A DNA stretch of 64,000 nucleotides from Tragulus kanchil (GCA_022376925.1 JAIOJX010000025.1:6975141-7039140); one strand, 5' to 3'; positions 1-12,615 are shown, counted from the stretch's first letter. Made by a program: numbers and translations. Notes: a model not told the origin generated them from the sequence alone.

Positions 1-327
1 ACATCAGGTGGCCAAAGTACTGGAGCTTCAGCTTTATCACCAATCCTTTCAATGAATTTTGAGGGTTGATTTCTTTTAGGACTGATGGGTTTGATCTTGC
101 AGTCCAAGGAACTCTCAAGATTCTTCTCCAAAACCACAGTTCAAAGGCATCAATTCTTCAGTGCTCAGCCTTCTTCATGGTCCAACTCTCACATTCATAG
201 ATGACTACTAGGAAAACCATAGTTTTAACTAAATGGACTTCTAGAACTAACGTCAAAAGGATGTCCTTTTCATCACTGGGGATTGGAATGCAAAAGTAGA
301 AAATTAACAGACACCCGGAGTAACAGG

Positions 328-822
328 AATCCCCAAATTTAAATAATAAAGAAACTCTCCAAAAAGTGGTCACAGAGGGAACATAACTCAACATAGTAAC
401 AGCTATGTATGACAAACCCACGGAAAACCCTATTATCAATGGTGAAAAACTGAAAGCATTCCCTCTAAGATCAAGAACAAGACGGAAATGTTCACTATCA
501 CCACTATTATCCAAAAGAGTCATGGAGGTCCAAGCTACAGCAGAGAAGAAAAAGAAATAAAAGGAATCCATATTAAAAGAGAAGTAAAACTGCCAATGCT
601 TGCTGATGACATATTATATGTAGAAAATCCTAAAGATGCCACCAAAATCTACTAGAGTTAATCAATGAATTTAGTAAAGTCACAGGATACAAAATTAATG
701 CACAAAAATCTTTTGCATTCCTATACATTAACACCAAATATCAGAAAGAGAAATTAAGGGAAAAAAATCCCACTTACCATTCCAAAAAAAAGTAAAATAC
801 CAAAGAATTAGTCTACCTAAGA
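328..822 (+). mobile_element. Old L1 ORF2 fragment, interrupted by BovB
   Basis: Diverged L1 ORF2 sequence, readable by alignment to the younger L1 copies in this window. The stretch around 440-480 matches the reverse transcriptase segment found at 18598-18650, and 590-720 matches the segment around the FADD-encoding region. Stops and frameshifts are frequent. The element resumes after 2262, so the BovB block 823-2262 was inserted into it. Confidence 0.75.
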
Positions 823-937
823 ACTGATGTTTTTGAAACTGGCGCTGGAGAAAACTCTTCAGAATTCTTTGGACAGCAAGAAGATCAAACTAGTCAATCC
901 TAAAGGAAATCAACCCTAAATACTCATTCAGTTCAGT

Positions 938-1132
938 TCAGTCCTTTAGTTGTGTCCAACTCTTTGTGACCCCATGGACTGTGGCACCCCAGGATTCCCT
1001 GTCCTTCACCATCTCTCTGAGTTTACTCAAACTCACATCCATTGACTCAGTGATGCCATCCAACCATCTCATCCTCTGTAGTCCCCTTCTCCTTCTGCCT
1101 TCTATTTTTCCCAGCACCAGGGTCTTTTCCAA
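938..1132 (-). pseudogene. BovB ORF C-terminal remnant
   Basis: A 64-codon open stretch on the minus strand carries the Arg-rich C-terminal peptide typical of the BovB ORF (motif [17 protein letters not shown]) and a TRP-rich end. It belongs to the 3' part of the minus-strand BovB insertion. There is no intact upstream reverse transcriptase, so this is a fossil. Confidence 0.65.
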
Positions 1133-1405
1133 TGAGTCATCTCTTTACATCAGGTGGCCAAAGTACTGGAGCTTCAGCTTTATCACCAATCCTTTCAATG
1201 AATTTTGAGGGTTGATTTCTTTTAGGACTGATGGGTTTGATCTTGCAGTCCAAGGAACTCTCAAGATTCTTCTCCAAAACCACAGTTCAAAGGCATCAAT
1301 TCTTCAGTGCTCAGCCTTCTTTATGGTCCAACTCTCACATTCATACATGACTACTGGGAAAACCATAGCTTTGACTATATGGACTTCTAGAACTAACGTC
1401 AAAAA

Positions 1406-1986
1406 AAGGATGTCCTTTTCATCACTGGGGATTGGAATGCAAAAGTAGAAAATTAACAGACACCCGGAGTAACAGGCAAGTTTGGCCTTGCAGTACAAAA
1501 TGAAGCAGGGCAAAGGCTAACAGAGATATGCCAAGAGAACACACTAGTCACAGCAAACACACTCTTCCAACAACACGAGAGATGACTCTAACCTAACATG
1601 GACACCACCAGATGGTCAATACTGAAATCAGACTGATTATATTCTTTGCAGCCAAAGATGGAAAATTTTGCTCTATACAGTCAGCAGAAACAAGACCAGG
1701 AGCTGACTGTGACTCAAAGCATGCCCTCCTTATTGCAAAATTCAGACTTACACTGAAGAAAGTAAGGAAAACCACTACCCCTTTCAGGTATGACCTAAAT
1801 CAAATCCCTTATGATTATACAATGGAAGTGACAAACAGACTCCAGGGACTAGATCTGATAGTCAGAGTGCCTGAGGAACTATGGACAGAGGTAACATTTT
1901 ACAGGAGGCAGTGATCAAAACCATCCCCAAGTAAAAGAAATGCAAAAAGCCAAATGGTTGTCTGAGGAGGCCTTACAAATAGCTGA
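1406..1986 (+). pseudogene. BovB endonuclease domain remnant (inverted 5' part)
   Basis: Encodes a damaged APE-type endonuclease domain of the BovB LINE, which in a working element nicks target DNA to prime reverse transcription. An open stretch at 1612-1914 (100 residues) covers the C-terminal half of the domain. The catalytic Ser-Asp-His motif expected in this family reads Ser-Lys-His here (residues SKH within CDSKHALLIAKF), so the domain would be inactive even if expressed. The frame is lost after about 1914. It is a relic inside a larger 5'-inverted insertion, with no sign of host use. Confidence 0.65.
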
Positions 1987-2412
1987 GAATATTTATCAGA
2001 GGGACTAGTGCTGAAGCTCCAATACTTCGGCCACCTGAAGTGATGAACCAACACAATGGAAAAGATCCTGATGCTGGGCAAGACTGAAGGCAAAAGAAAA
2101 AGGGGTGGCAGAGGATGAGATGGTTAGATAACATCACTGACTCAAAGGATATGAATTTGAGTAAACTCTGGGAGATAGTGTAGGACAGAAACCTGGCATG
2201 CTACAATCTATGGGGTCAAAATGGGTCAGACATGACTTAGCAACTGAACAACAACAAACAAGAAGTCAAAAAACCTTCACTCTGAAAACTAAAAAGCTAT
2301 ACTGATGAAAGAAATAAAACATGACACAGATGGAGAAATATACCATGTCTTGGATTAGGAGAATAAATATTGTGAAAATGACTATACCACCCAAAGCAAT
2401 CAACAGATTCAA

Positions 2413-4586
2413 TGCAATTCCAAATTACCCATGCCATTTCTCACAGAATTAGAACAGAAAATTTTAAAATTTGCATGAAAATACAAGAAACCCAGAATAG
2501 ACAAAACAGTCTTGATCAAGAAAACTGGAGCTAGAGGAATCAGGCTCCCTGATGTCAGACTATACTACGAAGCTACTCAAATCAAGACCAGCACAAAACA
2601 AAAATACAGATCAGTCCAAAAACAGAAATACATGTAAGTGGAATAGGATAGAAAGCCCAGAGATAAACCAACATACCTATGGTCACCTAATCTATGAAAA
2701 AAGAGGTAAAAATACACAATGTAGAGAAAAACACCCTCTTCAATTAATGATGCTGAGAAAACTGGACAACAACATATTCAAGAATGAAATTAGAACATCC
2801 CCTAACACTATACACACACAAAAAAACCCTCCAAATTGATTAAAGACCTGAACGTAAGGCCAAACAATACAAAACTCTTAGAGAAAAACCCAAGCAAAAC
2901 ACTCTTTGACATAAATCTCAGTAAGATGCTTTTTTATCCACTTTATAGAGTAATAAATATAAAAAATAAACAAAAACAAATTGAGCCTAATTAAACTTAA
3001 AAGCTTTTGCACAGCAAAGGAAACCATAAACAAAATGAGAAAAAAACCCTTGGGATGGAGAAAGTATTTGCAAATAAAGATATGACAAAGGATTGATCTC
3101 CAAAATATACAAACAGTTCATGCAGTTCAGTATCAAAAACAAACCAATCAAAAAATGGACAAAAGTCCTAAATAGACATTTCTCCAAAAAGGACATACAG
3201 ATGTCCAAACCTGTGAAAGGATTCTCAACTAATTATTAGAGAAATACCTAAACTACAAATGAAAACCAAAACAACAATGAAGTATCACTTCACACCATTC
3301 ACAATGGTTATCATTTTTAAAAAGCTTAAAAAAATCAACAATAAATGCTGGAGAAGGTGTGAACAAAAGAGAGCCTTCTTATACAGTTGGTGGGAATGTA
3401 AATTGATATATTCACTATTGAGAACAGTATAGACAGTATACAATATAGACAGTCCTCAAATAACCCAGCAATCCCACTACTGAAGGCTCATGCACTGCAA
3501 TTCCAAATTACCCATGCCATTTCTCACAGAATTAGAACAGAAAATTTTAAAATTTGCATGAAAATACAAGAAACCCAGAATAGACAAAACAGTCTTGATC
3601 AAGAAAACTGGAGCTAGAGGAATCAGGCTCCCTGATGTCAGACTATACTACGAAGCTACTCAAATCAAGACCAGCACAAAACAAAAATACAGATCAGTCC
3701 AAAAACAGAAATACATGTAAGTGGAATAGGATAGAAAGCCCAGAGATAAACCAACATACCTATGGTCACCTAATCTATGAAAAAAGAGGTAAAAATACAC
3801 AATGTAGAGAAAAACACCCTCTTCAATTAATGATGCTGAGAAAACTGGACAACAACATATTCAAGAATGAAATTAGAACATCCCCTAACACTATACACAC
3901 ACAAAAAAACCCTCCAAATTGATTAAAGACCTGAACGTAAGGCCAAACAATACAAAACTCTTAGAGAAAAACCCAAGCAAAACACTCTTTGACATAAATC
4001 TCAGTAAGATGCTTTTTTATCCACTTTATAGAGTAATAAATATAAAAAATAAACAAAAACAAATTGAGCCTAATTAAACTTAAAAGCTTTTGCACAGCAA
4101 AGGAAACCATAAACAAAATGAGAAAAAAACCCTTGGGATGGAGAAAGTATTTGCAAATAAAGATATGACAAAGGATTGATCTCCAAAATATACAAACAGT
4201 TCATGCAGTTCAGTATCAAAAACAAACCAATCAAAAAATGGACAAAAGTCCTAAATAGACATTTCTCCAAAAAGGACATACAGATGTCCAAACCTGTGAA
4301 AGGATTCTCAACTAATTATTAGAGAAATACCTAAACTACAAATGAAAACCAAAACAACAATGAAGTATCACTTCACACCATTCACAATGGTTATCATTTT
4401 TAAAAAGCTTAAAAAAATCAACAATAAATGCTGGAGAAGGTGTGAACAAAAGAGAGCCTTCTTATACAGTTGGTGGGAATGTAAATTGATATATTCACTA
4501 TTGAGAACAGTATAGACAGTATACAATATAGACAGTCCTCAAATAACCCAGCAATCCCACTACTGGGCATATGAAGGCTCATGCAC
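2413..4586. repeat. Tandem duplication 1 (offset 1083)
   Basis: Bases 2413-3495 are repeated from 3496. The left copy lacks eight bases (GGCATATG, present at 4566-4573) just before the junction, where L1 normally has them. The junction shares the short sequence TGCAAT. The unit is ordinary old L1 and has no boundaries of its own. Confidence 0.9.
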
Positions 4587-5024
4587 TGCAATGTTCACTG
4601 TGGCACTATTTACAACAGCCAGGACATGTCAACCTAAATTCTTATAAACAGAGGAATGGATAAGGGAGATGTGATACATATATACAATGGAATATTACTC
4701 AGCCATTAAAAGGACTAAAATTGGGTCATTTGTAGAGATGTGAATGGACCTAGAGACTCTCACACTGAATGAAGTCACAAAGAGAACAATACTGTCTATT
4801 AACATATATACGTGAAATATACAAAATGGTATAGATGATCCTATTTGCAAAGCAAAATTAGACACAGATGTAGAGAACAAATGTATGGACACCAAAGAGG
4901 GAAAGGTGGAGGATGAATTGGGAGATTGGAATTGACATATATGCACTATTGATGCTACATAAAAAATAACTTATGAGAACCACTTACTTATGGTGGCCTA
5001 AGTGAGAAGAAAATCCAAAAAAGA

Positions 5025-5106
5025 GTATGTATGTATGTGTGTGTATGTATGTACGTATATGTGTATGTATGTGTGTGTATAGATGCACACACATAAACAC
5101 ATACAT
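5025..5106. repeat. (GTAT/GTGT)n-type microsatellite
   Basis: Imperfect run of GTAT, GTGT and GTAC units, followed by a short ACACACATA stretch, inside the L1 3' UTR. Confidence 0.85.
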
Positions 5107-5835
5107 TTAAATATATACATGATTCACTTTGCTATATACAGTACAAACTAACAGAACATTTTAAAGCAACTATGCTCCAATAAATATTAAGATAAAAAAT
5201 TGCCCAACTGTCCACTGACTGTTAGAGAAATGTCTTCTGATTCTCTTATGGTTACCAAAGGAGAAAGGTAGGGGTATAAATTAGGAATGTGGGATTAACA
5301 TTCCCATTTATATAGTAGCATGTAATATAAATAAGTAACAATGACCTACTGCATAACACAAGGAACTCTAGTAAATATTCTGTAATGATCTATATGGGAA
5401 AAGAATCTGAAAAAATGTATCTGTGCATGCATATATATATATATCACTTTGTCATATACATGAAATAATATTGTAAATAAACTATATTTCCATAAAAAGA
5501 AGAGATTCTGCCACATACAATGACATGAGTGAACCTGGATGAAATTATGAAAAGTGGAATAAGTCATCACAGAAGAAAAATGCTGCAGGACACCACTTAT
5601 CTGACATATAAAATAATCAAACACACAGAGGCAGACAGTAGAGTGGTGGTCACCAGAGGAGGAGAGGTAAAGAGAAGCTGCAAGGCAAGGGTAACATTTC
5701 AGTTACACAGGCTGGTTAATTTCTAGGTAACAGTATGCCTATAGTTAAGAATACTGTACTCTACACTTAAGAAATTATTAAGGGGAGAGTGGCCAAGATG
5801 GCAGGGTAGGAAAATCCTGAACTTACCTCCTCCCA

Positions 5836-6025
5836 TGCAGTGCAGGAGACGTAAGAGATGAGGGTTCAATCCCTGGGTCAGGAAGATCACCTGAAGGACG
5901 CCATAGCAACCCACTCCAGTATTCTTGCCTGAAGAATCCCATGGTCAGAGAAGCCTGGCAGACTATAATCCATAAGCTCACAAACAGCCAGACACAACTG
6001 AAGCGACTTAGCACACAGGCACAGA
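5836..6025 (+). mobile_element. Bov-tA SINE
   Basis: Ruminant SINE inserted in the old L1 5' UTR. The tRNA-derived head is truncated, but the pol III B-box-like GGTTCAATCCC is visible, followed by the Bov-A body (CAACCCACTCCAGTATTCTTGCCTG) and the end ACACAACTGAAGCGACTTAGCA. Confidence 0.85.
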
Positions 6026-6931
6026 GCAACTATCAATCAGAATGACCTGAAGACCACAGAAAACATTTTCTTCAGTCAAAGATATAACGAACCACAACAA
6101 GACGGTAGAAGGGGCAGAGATGTGGTATAGTCAAGACTCACACTTAGCCAGCGAGCATCAGTTCCAAGACCCAACAGGCCAAGCATGCAGGTCAAGCAGC
6201 TACCTGCACGGAAGCACAGGTCAGGCAGCCAGCTGCGAGCACACACAGCCCCACACATCAGCCAGTGGACACCAGCCCTAGAACCCTCAGGCCTTCCAGC
6301 CAGATACTTGGGGACATGGCCCAACCTACCAGCAGGATGAGGACCCTGACTCACCCACCTGCAGTAGAAGGTAAAGGACCTGATGACCACCCACTAGCAG
6401 GCCACACCAGTCCCAGGACTCCCCGCCCCTTGCCTGAGACCCAGCCTTGCCCCCCAGGAAGTCAGCACCAGCACTAGGAATCCTCAGACCCCACAGTCAC
6501 TCACACAGGGACTCAGCAGCCTCACTAGCACCAGGCTGGTTCCCTCCAGACTGAGCAGCCAGCTGTGCTAGCACCCAGCCCTGCTCAGTGGCCATAAGCA
6601 GCCTCTGCACTAGGCAGAACCTGATAGCTATCAGAGCCAGGGGTCAGGCCTGCTTACTAACATACCCCCAGTAGTCAGCCAGTCAGTCACCACAACAGAA
6701 GGGCCCTACAATCCACATGGGGGGCACCCCTATAGCTCAGAGCTCTGGTGACAAGAAAGGAAGATGCTGCAAGATCCAAGACATCTTCTACATAAGGTTA
6801 TTTCTCCAAAATTGGAAAATATACCTACCATCCTACCTAATACATAGAAATAAAAACAAGAAGAATCAGGTATAGTAGTGAAAAGTTTCCAAGATGGCAG
6901 GGTAGGAAAATCCTGAACTTACCTCCTCCCA

Positions 6932-7121
6932 TGCAGTGCAGGAGACGTAAGAGATGAGGGTTCAATCCCTGGGTCAGGAAGATCACCTGAAGGACGCCAT
7001 AGCAACCCACTCCAGTATTCTTGCCTGAAGAATCCCATGGTCAGAGAAGCCTGGCAGACTATAATCCATAAGCTCACAAACAGCCAGACACAACTGAAGC
7101 GACTTAGCACACAGGCACAGA
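6932..7121 (+). mobile_element. Bov-tA SINE (duplicate of the 5836 copy)
   Basis: Same SINE as at 5836, carried by tandem duplication 2. Probably not a separate genomic element. Confidence 0.8.
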
Positions 7122-8363
7122 GCAACTATCAATCAGAATGACCTGAAGACCACAGAAAACATTTTCTTCAGTCAAAGATATAACGAACCACAACAAGACG
7201 GTAGAAGGGGCAGAGATGTGGTATAGTCAAGACTCACACTTAGCCAGCGAGCACCAGTTCCAAGACCCAACAGGCCAAGCATGCAGGTCAAGCAGCTACC
7301 TGCACGGAAGCACAGGTCAGGCAGCCAGCTGCGAGCACACACAGCCCCACACATCAGCCAGTGGACACCAGCCCTAGAACCCTCAGGCCTTCCAGCCAGA
7401 TACTTGGGGACATGGCCCAACCTACCAGCAGGATGAGGACCCTGACTCACCCACCTGCAGTAGAAGGTAAAGGACCTGATGACCACCCACTAGCAGGCCA
7501 CACCAGTCCCAGGACTCCCCGCCCCTTGCCTGAGACCCAGCCTTGCCCCCCAGGAAGTCAGCACCAGCACTAGGAATCCTCAGACCCCACAGTCACTCAC
7601 ACAGGGACTCAGCAGCCTCACTAGCACCAGGCTGGTTCCCTCCAGACTGAGCAGCCAGCTGTGCTAGCACCCAGCCCTGCTCAGTGGCCATAAGCAGCCT
7701 CTGCACTAGGCAGAACCTGATAGCTATCAGAGCCAGGGGTCAGGCCTGCTTACTAACATACCCCCAGTAGTCAGCCAGTCAGTCACCACAACAGAAGGGC
7801 CCTACAATCCACATGGGGGGCACCCCTATAGCTCAGAGCTCTGGTGACAAGAAAGGAAGATGCTGCAAGATCCAAGACATCTTCTACATAAGGTTATTTC
7901 TCCAAAATTGGAAAATATACCTACCATCCTACCTAATACATAGAAATAAAAACAGGAGAATCAGGTCAAATGAAGCAACAGAGAAATATTTTCCAAACAA
8001 AGGAATAAGATAAAATCACAGAAAAATAAATAAGAGAAGTGAAGGTAAGCAACTATACAATAAAGAGTTCAAGGTACTCATCAGAAAGATGCTCAACAAA
8101 CTTGGAAGAAGAAATGAATGAACACAGTGAATGAAAGTTTGACCAGAGTTATTCCCAAATTTCAAAAAGGACAACTTTTAACAGGAAAAAAAGTTTAAAA
8201 ATTATAAAACATAAAGAGGGACCAAACAGAGCTAAATAATTTAATAATTCAAATTTTAAAATACACTAAAAGTAGCAGATTAGATGACACAGAGGAGTGG
8301 ACTAATAAACTAGAAAAGAGTGGAAATCACCCAAGCTGAACAGAAAATGTTAAATGATTATTT

Positions 8364-8506
8364 TTTAAAGCAATTTTTAATTTATTTGGTTGTACTGGGG
8401 CTTAGTTGCAACATGTGGGAATCTCTAGTTTCCTGACCAGAGATTTAACCTGAGCCCTATGCCTTGGGAGAACAGAGTCTTATCCACTGGATCACCAGGA
8501 AGTCCC
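8364..8506 (-). mobile_element. CHR-type tRNA-derived SINE, antisense
   Basis: Reverse-complement SINE starting GGGACTTCCTGGTGATCCAG (read on the minus strand) and ending in an A-rich tail. It is flanked by similar sequences AAATGATTATTTTTT and AAAATGATTTTTTAA, consistent with a diverged target-site duplication. It interrupts L1 ORF1-like sequence. Confidence 0.75.
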
Positions 8507-8810
8507 TAAAATGATTTTTTAATGAGGATAGTTTAAGAGAACTCTGGGACGACATCAAGCCTAATATCATTTACATTATACAGGTCCTAAAAAGAAATAA
8601 AAGAGAAAATGGGGCAGAGAACATAACTGAAGATGCAATACCTGTGAACTTCCCAAACTTGGCTAAACAGACATACACAACTACGAAGCACAGAGAATCT
8701 CCAACAAGATGAACTCAAAGAGGTCCACACCAAGACACACTGTAATTAAAATAGTAAAAACAATAAAGAGAATATTAAAGGCAATAAGAGAAAAGCAACT
8801 AGTTAGTACA

Positions 8811-10171
8811 AGAGAATTACCACAAGACTTTCAGTTAATTTTTCAGCAAAAACCCTGCAGAATAGGAAGGAGTGGTACAATATATTTAAAGTGATGAAAA
8901 GAAAAAACAGACAAACAAGAATACTCAATCTGGCAAGTCTATCATTCATATTTTAACAAGAGATAAGAAATTGTATGGACAAGCAGAAACAGTTCAGCAC
9001 CACTAAATCAGCTTTACAATAAGCATTAAAGGGATATCCTAAAGTGAAAAAGAAAAGACCACAACTAAAATATGAAAATTATGAAAGGAAAAATCTTATT
9101 TGTATGGGCAAATATGCAGTAAAGTTAGAAGACCAACCACCTATAAAGCTAGTAGAAAGATTAAAAAACGAATGTAGTAAAATTATCTATAGCCATAAAA
9201 AGTAGTGAAGGGATATACAAAAAGATACAAAATAGGATGTCAAAACATTAAACATGTTTAATGTTTAAACATGTAATGGCAAAAATGCAGAGCAGAAGTT
9301 CATTTGAACTCTAAGGGATCACTAACTTTAAATAACCATGTATATTGTTAAATATAAACCTCAAGGTAACCACAATGAAAAACCTAAATATATCCATATA
9401 GAAAAAGGAATACAAACATAATGCTAAGGTAGTCACCAAATCATAAAGGAAGATGGTCAAAACAAAGAGGGAAAAACCAGAAAAACAACACAAAATCATA
9501 AAGAGAATTACCACAAGATTTAAGTAATTTCAGCAAAACCCTGCAGATAGAATTAAAAAAGTGATGAATAGAAAAAACAGACAAACAAGAATACTCAATC
9601 TGGCAAGTCTATCATTCATATTTTAACAAGAGATAAGAAATTGTATGGACAAGCAGAAACAGTTCAGCACCACTAAATCAGCTTTACAATAAGCATTAAA
9701 GGGATATCCTAAAGTGAAAAAGAAAAGACCACAACTAAAATATGAAAATTATGAAAGGAAAAATCTTATTTGTATGGGCAAATATGCAGTAAAGTTAGAA
9801 GACCAACCACCTATAAAGCTAGTAGAAAGATTAAAAAACGAATGTAGTAAAATTATCTATAGCCATAAAAAGTAGTGAAGGGATATACAAAAAGATACAA
9901 AATAGGATGTCAAAACATTAAACATGTTTAATGTTTAAACATGTAATGGCAAAAATGCAGAGCAGAAGTTCATTTGAACTCTAAGGGATCACTAACTTTA
10001 AATAACCATGTATATTGTTAAATATAAACCTCAAGGTAACCACAATGAAAAACCTAAATATATCCATATAGAAAAAGGAATACAAACATAATGCTAAGGT
10101 AGTCACCAAATCATAAAGGAAGATGGTCAAAACAAAGAGGGAAAAACCAGAAAAACAACACAAAATCATAA
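8811..10171. repeat. Tandem duplication 3 (offset ~670)
   Basis: Bases 8811-9501 are repeated at 9502-10171. The first ~70 bases of the right copy are eroded: about 21 bases are lost in several small deletions relative to the left copy. Beyond that the copies agree. This is the only unit clearly shorter than 1 kb. Confidence 0.88.
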
Positions 10172-10427
10172 ACAGAATGACAATAAGTACATTTCTACCA
10201 ATAAGTAGAATTCAAATTCAAATGGACTAACTGCACAAAAGACAAAAAGTGACTGAATGGATTTTTGAAAACATCTATATGCTCATCACAAGAGCCTCAC
10301 TTCAGATCTAAAGACACACAGACTAAAAGTGACAGCATAGATAAAAGTACTACACACAAATGAAAATGCAAAAAGACCTGGAGTAGCAATATTTATATAA
10401 GACAAACAGACTTTAAAAGAAAAAAAT

Positions 10428-12615
10428 GTGATGAGAGACAAAGAATTCATTACATCATGATCAGGGGAATCAACCCAAGACAATATGACAACTATAAATA
10501 TATGTGTACCAACACAGGAGCACCTAAACACATAAAGCAAATATTAAGAAATATAAATGGAAAAACTGACAACAACAATAATAGTAAGAGACATTAATCT
10601 CCATTTACATTAACAGACAGATCACCCACACAGAAAATTGATAAGGAAACACAGGCCTTAAATAATCCTTACATATGGCGGACTTAATAGATCTACCTGG
10701 AATATTCTGTTCCAAAGCAGCATAATACATACTCTATTCAAGTACACATAGAACATCCTCCAGCACAGAACATATACTGCTCCACAAAAAAAGTTTCAGT
10801 AAATTTTAAAAAACTGAAATAACAAAGTATCTTTTCCAACCACAATGAAATCAATTATAAGAAATCAATTATCAGAAAATCAATTATAAGAAAAAACTTG
10901 CAAAAAACACAAGCACATGGAGCTACACAATATGCAACAATATGTGACCAGACAACCAATAGAGCATTGAGGAAATGAAAAATAGCTGGAAACAAATGGA
11001 AACAAAACCACAACAATCTCATGTACAGGTAAAACAGCTGTATTTTCTATATGAAACCTGTCCAACAAACACATTTATAAAAATCAAAACAAATGAACAT
11101 AATAGAATAAGTTTACAATACATAAAATAAACAGACCTTTGCCAGGGGGCAGGAGGTGAGGGTTGAGAGAAACACATGAGAGAGATTAAAGAGATATAAG
11201 CTTCCAGATACAAAATAAAAGGAGTCATGGCGATGAGAAGTACATCATGGTGAACACGGTTAATAATACAGTAAACCTTTGTATGATGACAGATGATAAC
11301 TAATGTATCATGCTGATCATTTTGTATTACATAAGGGTATCAGATCAGTATGTGTGCACTGGAACTAACAGAGTCTTACTAGTCAGTTAGGAAATTCCCT
11401 GGTGGTTCAGTGCTTAAGACTTTGCTTTCTAACATAGGGGGTGCAAGTTCAATCCCTGGTCGGGAGCTAAGATCCCACATGTCTTGTGGCCAGAAACCAA
11501 AGCAAAAATAGAAGGGTTGCAAAACAGTGATGAGAGACAAAGAATTCATTACATCATGATCAGGGGAATCAAACCAAGACAATATGACAACTATAAATAT
11601 ATGTGTACCAACACAGGAGCACCTAAACACATAAAGCAAATATTAAGAAATATAAATGGAAAACTGACAACAACAATAATAGTAAGAGACATTAATCTCC
11701 ATTTACATTAACAGACAGATCACCCACACAGAAAATTGATAAGGAAACACAGGCCTTAAATAATCCTTACATATGGCGGACTTAATAGATCTACCTGGAA
11801 TATTCTGTTCCAAAGCAGCATAATACATACTCTATTCAAGTACACATAGAACATCCTCCAGCACAGAACATATACTGCTCCACAAAAAAAGTTTCAGTAA
11901 ATTTTAAAAAACTGAAATAACAAAGTATCTTTTCCAACCACAATGAAATCAATTATAAGAAATCAATTATCAGAAAATCAATTATAAGAAAAAACTTGCA
12001 AAAAACACAAGCACATGGAGCTACACAATATGCAACAATATGTGACCAGACAACCAATAGAGCATTGAGGAAATGAAAAATAGCTGGAAACAAATGGAAA
12101 CAAAACCACAACAATCTCATGTACAGGTAAAACAGCTGTATTTTCTATATGAAACCTGTCCAACAAACACATTTATAAAAATCAAAACAAATGAACATAA
12201 TAGAATAAGTTTACAATACATAAAATAAACAGACCTTTGCCAGGGGGCAGGAGGTGAGGGTTGAGAGAAACACATGAGAGAGATTAAAGAGATATAAGCT
12301 TCCAGATACAAAATAAAAGGAGTCATGGCGATGAGAAGTACATCATGGTGAACACGGTTAATAATACAGTAAACCTTTGTATGATGACAGATGATAACTA
12401 ATGTATCATGCTGATCATTTTGTATTACATAAGGGTATCAGATCAGTATGTGTGCACTGGAACTAACAGAGTCTTACTAGTCAGTTAGGAAATTCCCTGG
12501 TGGTTCAGTGCTTAAGACTTTGCTTTCTAACATAGGGGGTGCAAGTTCAATCCCTGGTCGGGGAGCTAAGATCCCACATGTCTTGTGGCCAGAAAACCAA
12601 AACGCAAAATAGAAG
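10428..12615. repeat. Tandem duplication 4 (offset 1098-1099)
   Basis: Bases 10428-11515 are repeated at 11527-12615. The left copy's end is degraded (AGAAACCAAAGCAAAAATAG versus AGAAAACCAAAACGCAAAATAG), and a short unmatched stretch precedes the junction. The unit spans L1 ORF2, L1 3' UTR and most of a SINE, cutting the SINE mid-body. Confidence 0.9.
11392..11515 (+). mobile_element. CHR-2-like SINE (truncated at duplication junction)
   Basis: Begins AAATTCCCTGGTGGTTCAG and carries the B-box-like GTTCAATCCCTGGTC. It is cut short by the junction of tandem duplication 4; the complete version is at 12490. Confidence 0.8.

Larger units (their letters stand above)
1..1476. repeat. Tandem duplication 0 (partial; left copy starts before the window)
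   Basis: Bases 1-327 reappear at 1147-1476 (offset 1146-1149). The match stops abruptly at 327, where the left copy turns into L1 sequence and the right copy continues as BovB. If this follows the pattern of the other 18 pairs, the junction is near 328 and the left unit begins about 0.8 kb upstream of the window. The left copy carries several substitutions and a three-base homopolymer loss in its last ~150 bases, the side nearest the junction. Confidence 0.65.
929..1986 (-). mobile_element. BovB insertion on the minus strand with 5' inversion
   Basis: On the minus strand the element's 3' terminus is at 929 and its 3' region runs to about 1405. Bases 1406-1986 are BovB endonuclease-coding sequence in the opposite (plus) orientation. 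This is the arrangement expected from twin priming, where the 5' part of a LINE is inverted. The reverse transcriptase part is absent. Candidate target-site duplications are AAATACTCATT at 918-928 and GAATATTTATC at 1987-1997, which differ at several positions, as expected for an old insertion. Family assignment is from memory of the BovB consensus. Confidence 0.65.
823..2262 (+). mobile_element. Older BovB (RTE LINE) 3' end, split by a second BovB
   Basis: The sense-strand 3' part of a BovB element occurs in two pieces, about 823-928 and 1987-2262. In the BovB consensus as I know it these are adjacent, so 929-1986 is a later insertion. The right piece ends in the typical sequence ATGGGGTCA...TCAGACATGACTTAGCAACTGAACAAC. 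The whole block sits inside an old L1. Confidence 0.7.
2263..5780 (+). mobile_element. Old L1: ORF2 C-terminal region and 3' UTR
   Basis: Continuation of the old L1 after the BovB block. It runs through the ORF2 C-terminal region (the Cys-rich segment is around 3340-3410 and again at 4425-4495), the conserved AACAGCCAGGACATG area at 4614-4628, then A-rich 3' UTR. Bases 5280-5500 and 5500-5780 look like further L1 3' UTR stretches, perhaps of separate old copies. Numerous stops are present. Apparent length is inflated by tandem duplication 1. Confidence 0.7.
5793..7965. repeat. Tandem duplication 2 (offset 1096)
   Basis: Bases 5793-6870 are repeated at 6889-7965. About 18 bases before the junction (6871-6888) match nothing in the right copy. 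The copies differ by a T/C substitution (6149 region versus 7245 region) and by small indels at the left copy's end (AACAAGAAGAATC versus AACAGGAGAATC). Confidence 0.9.
5785..11390 (+). mobile_element. Old L1 with 5' UTR, ORF1 and partial ORF2
   Basis: The 5' end shows the L1-type start CCAAGATGGCAGGGTAGG at 5793-5810, followed by a C-rich 5' UTR to about 6800 (repeated to 7900), ORF1-like sequence around 7965-8950, endonuclease-region ORF2 sequence around 10200-10980, and then directly a 3' UTR around 11010-11390. Most of ORF2 (reverse transcriptase and C-terminal region) is missing. All reading frames are broken. Three tandem duplications (2, 3 and 4) lie within or across it, so the true remnant is much shorter than it appears. 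Confidence 0.65.

Noticed and set aside
158..571. A 137-codon minus-strand frame
   Set aside because: It crosses the suspected junction near 328 and lies antisense to repeat-derived sequence; no known protein.
6076..7573. Pairs of 104- and 70-codon frames in the C-rich region
   Set aside because: They lie in an old L1 5' UTR, overlap each other on opposite strands, and recur only because of tandem duplication 2.
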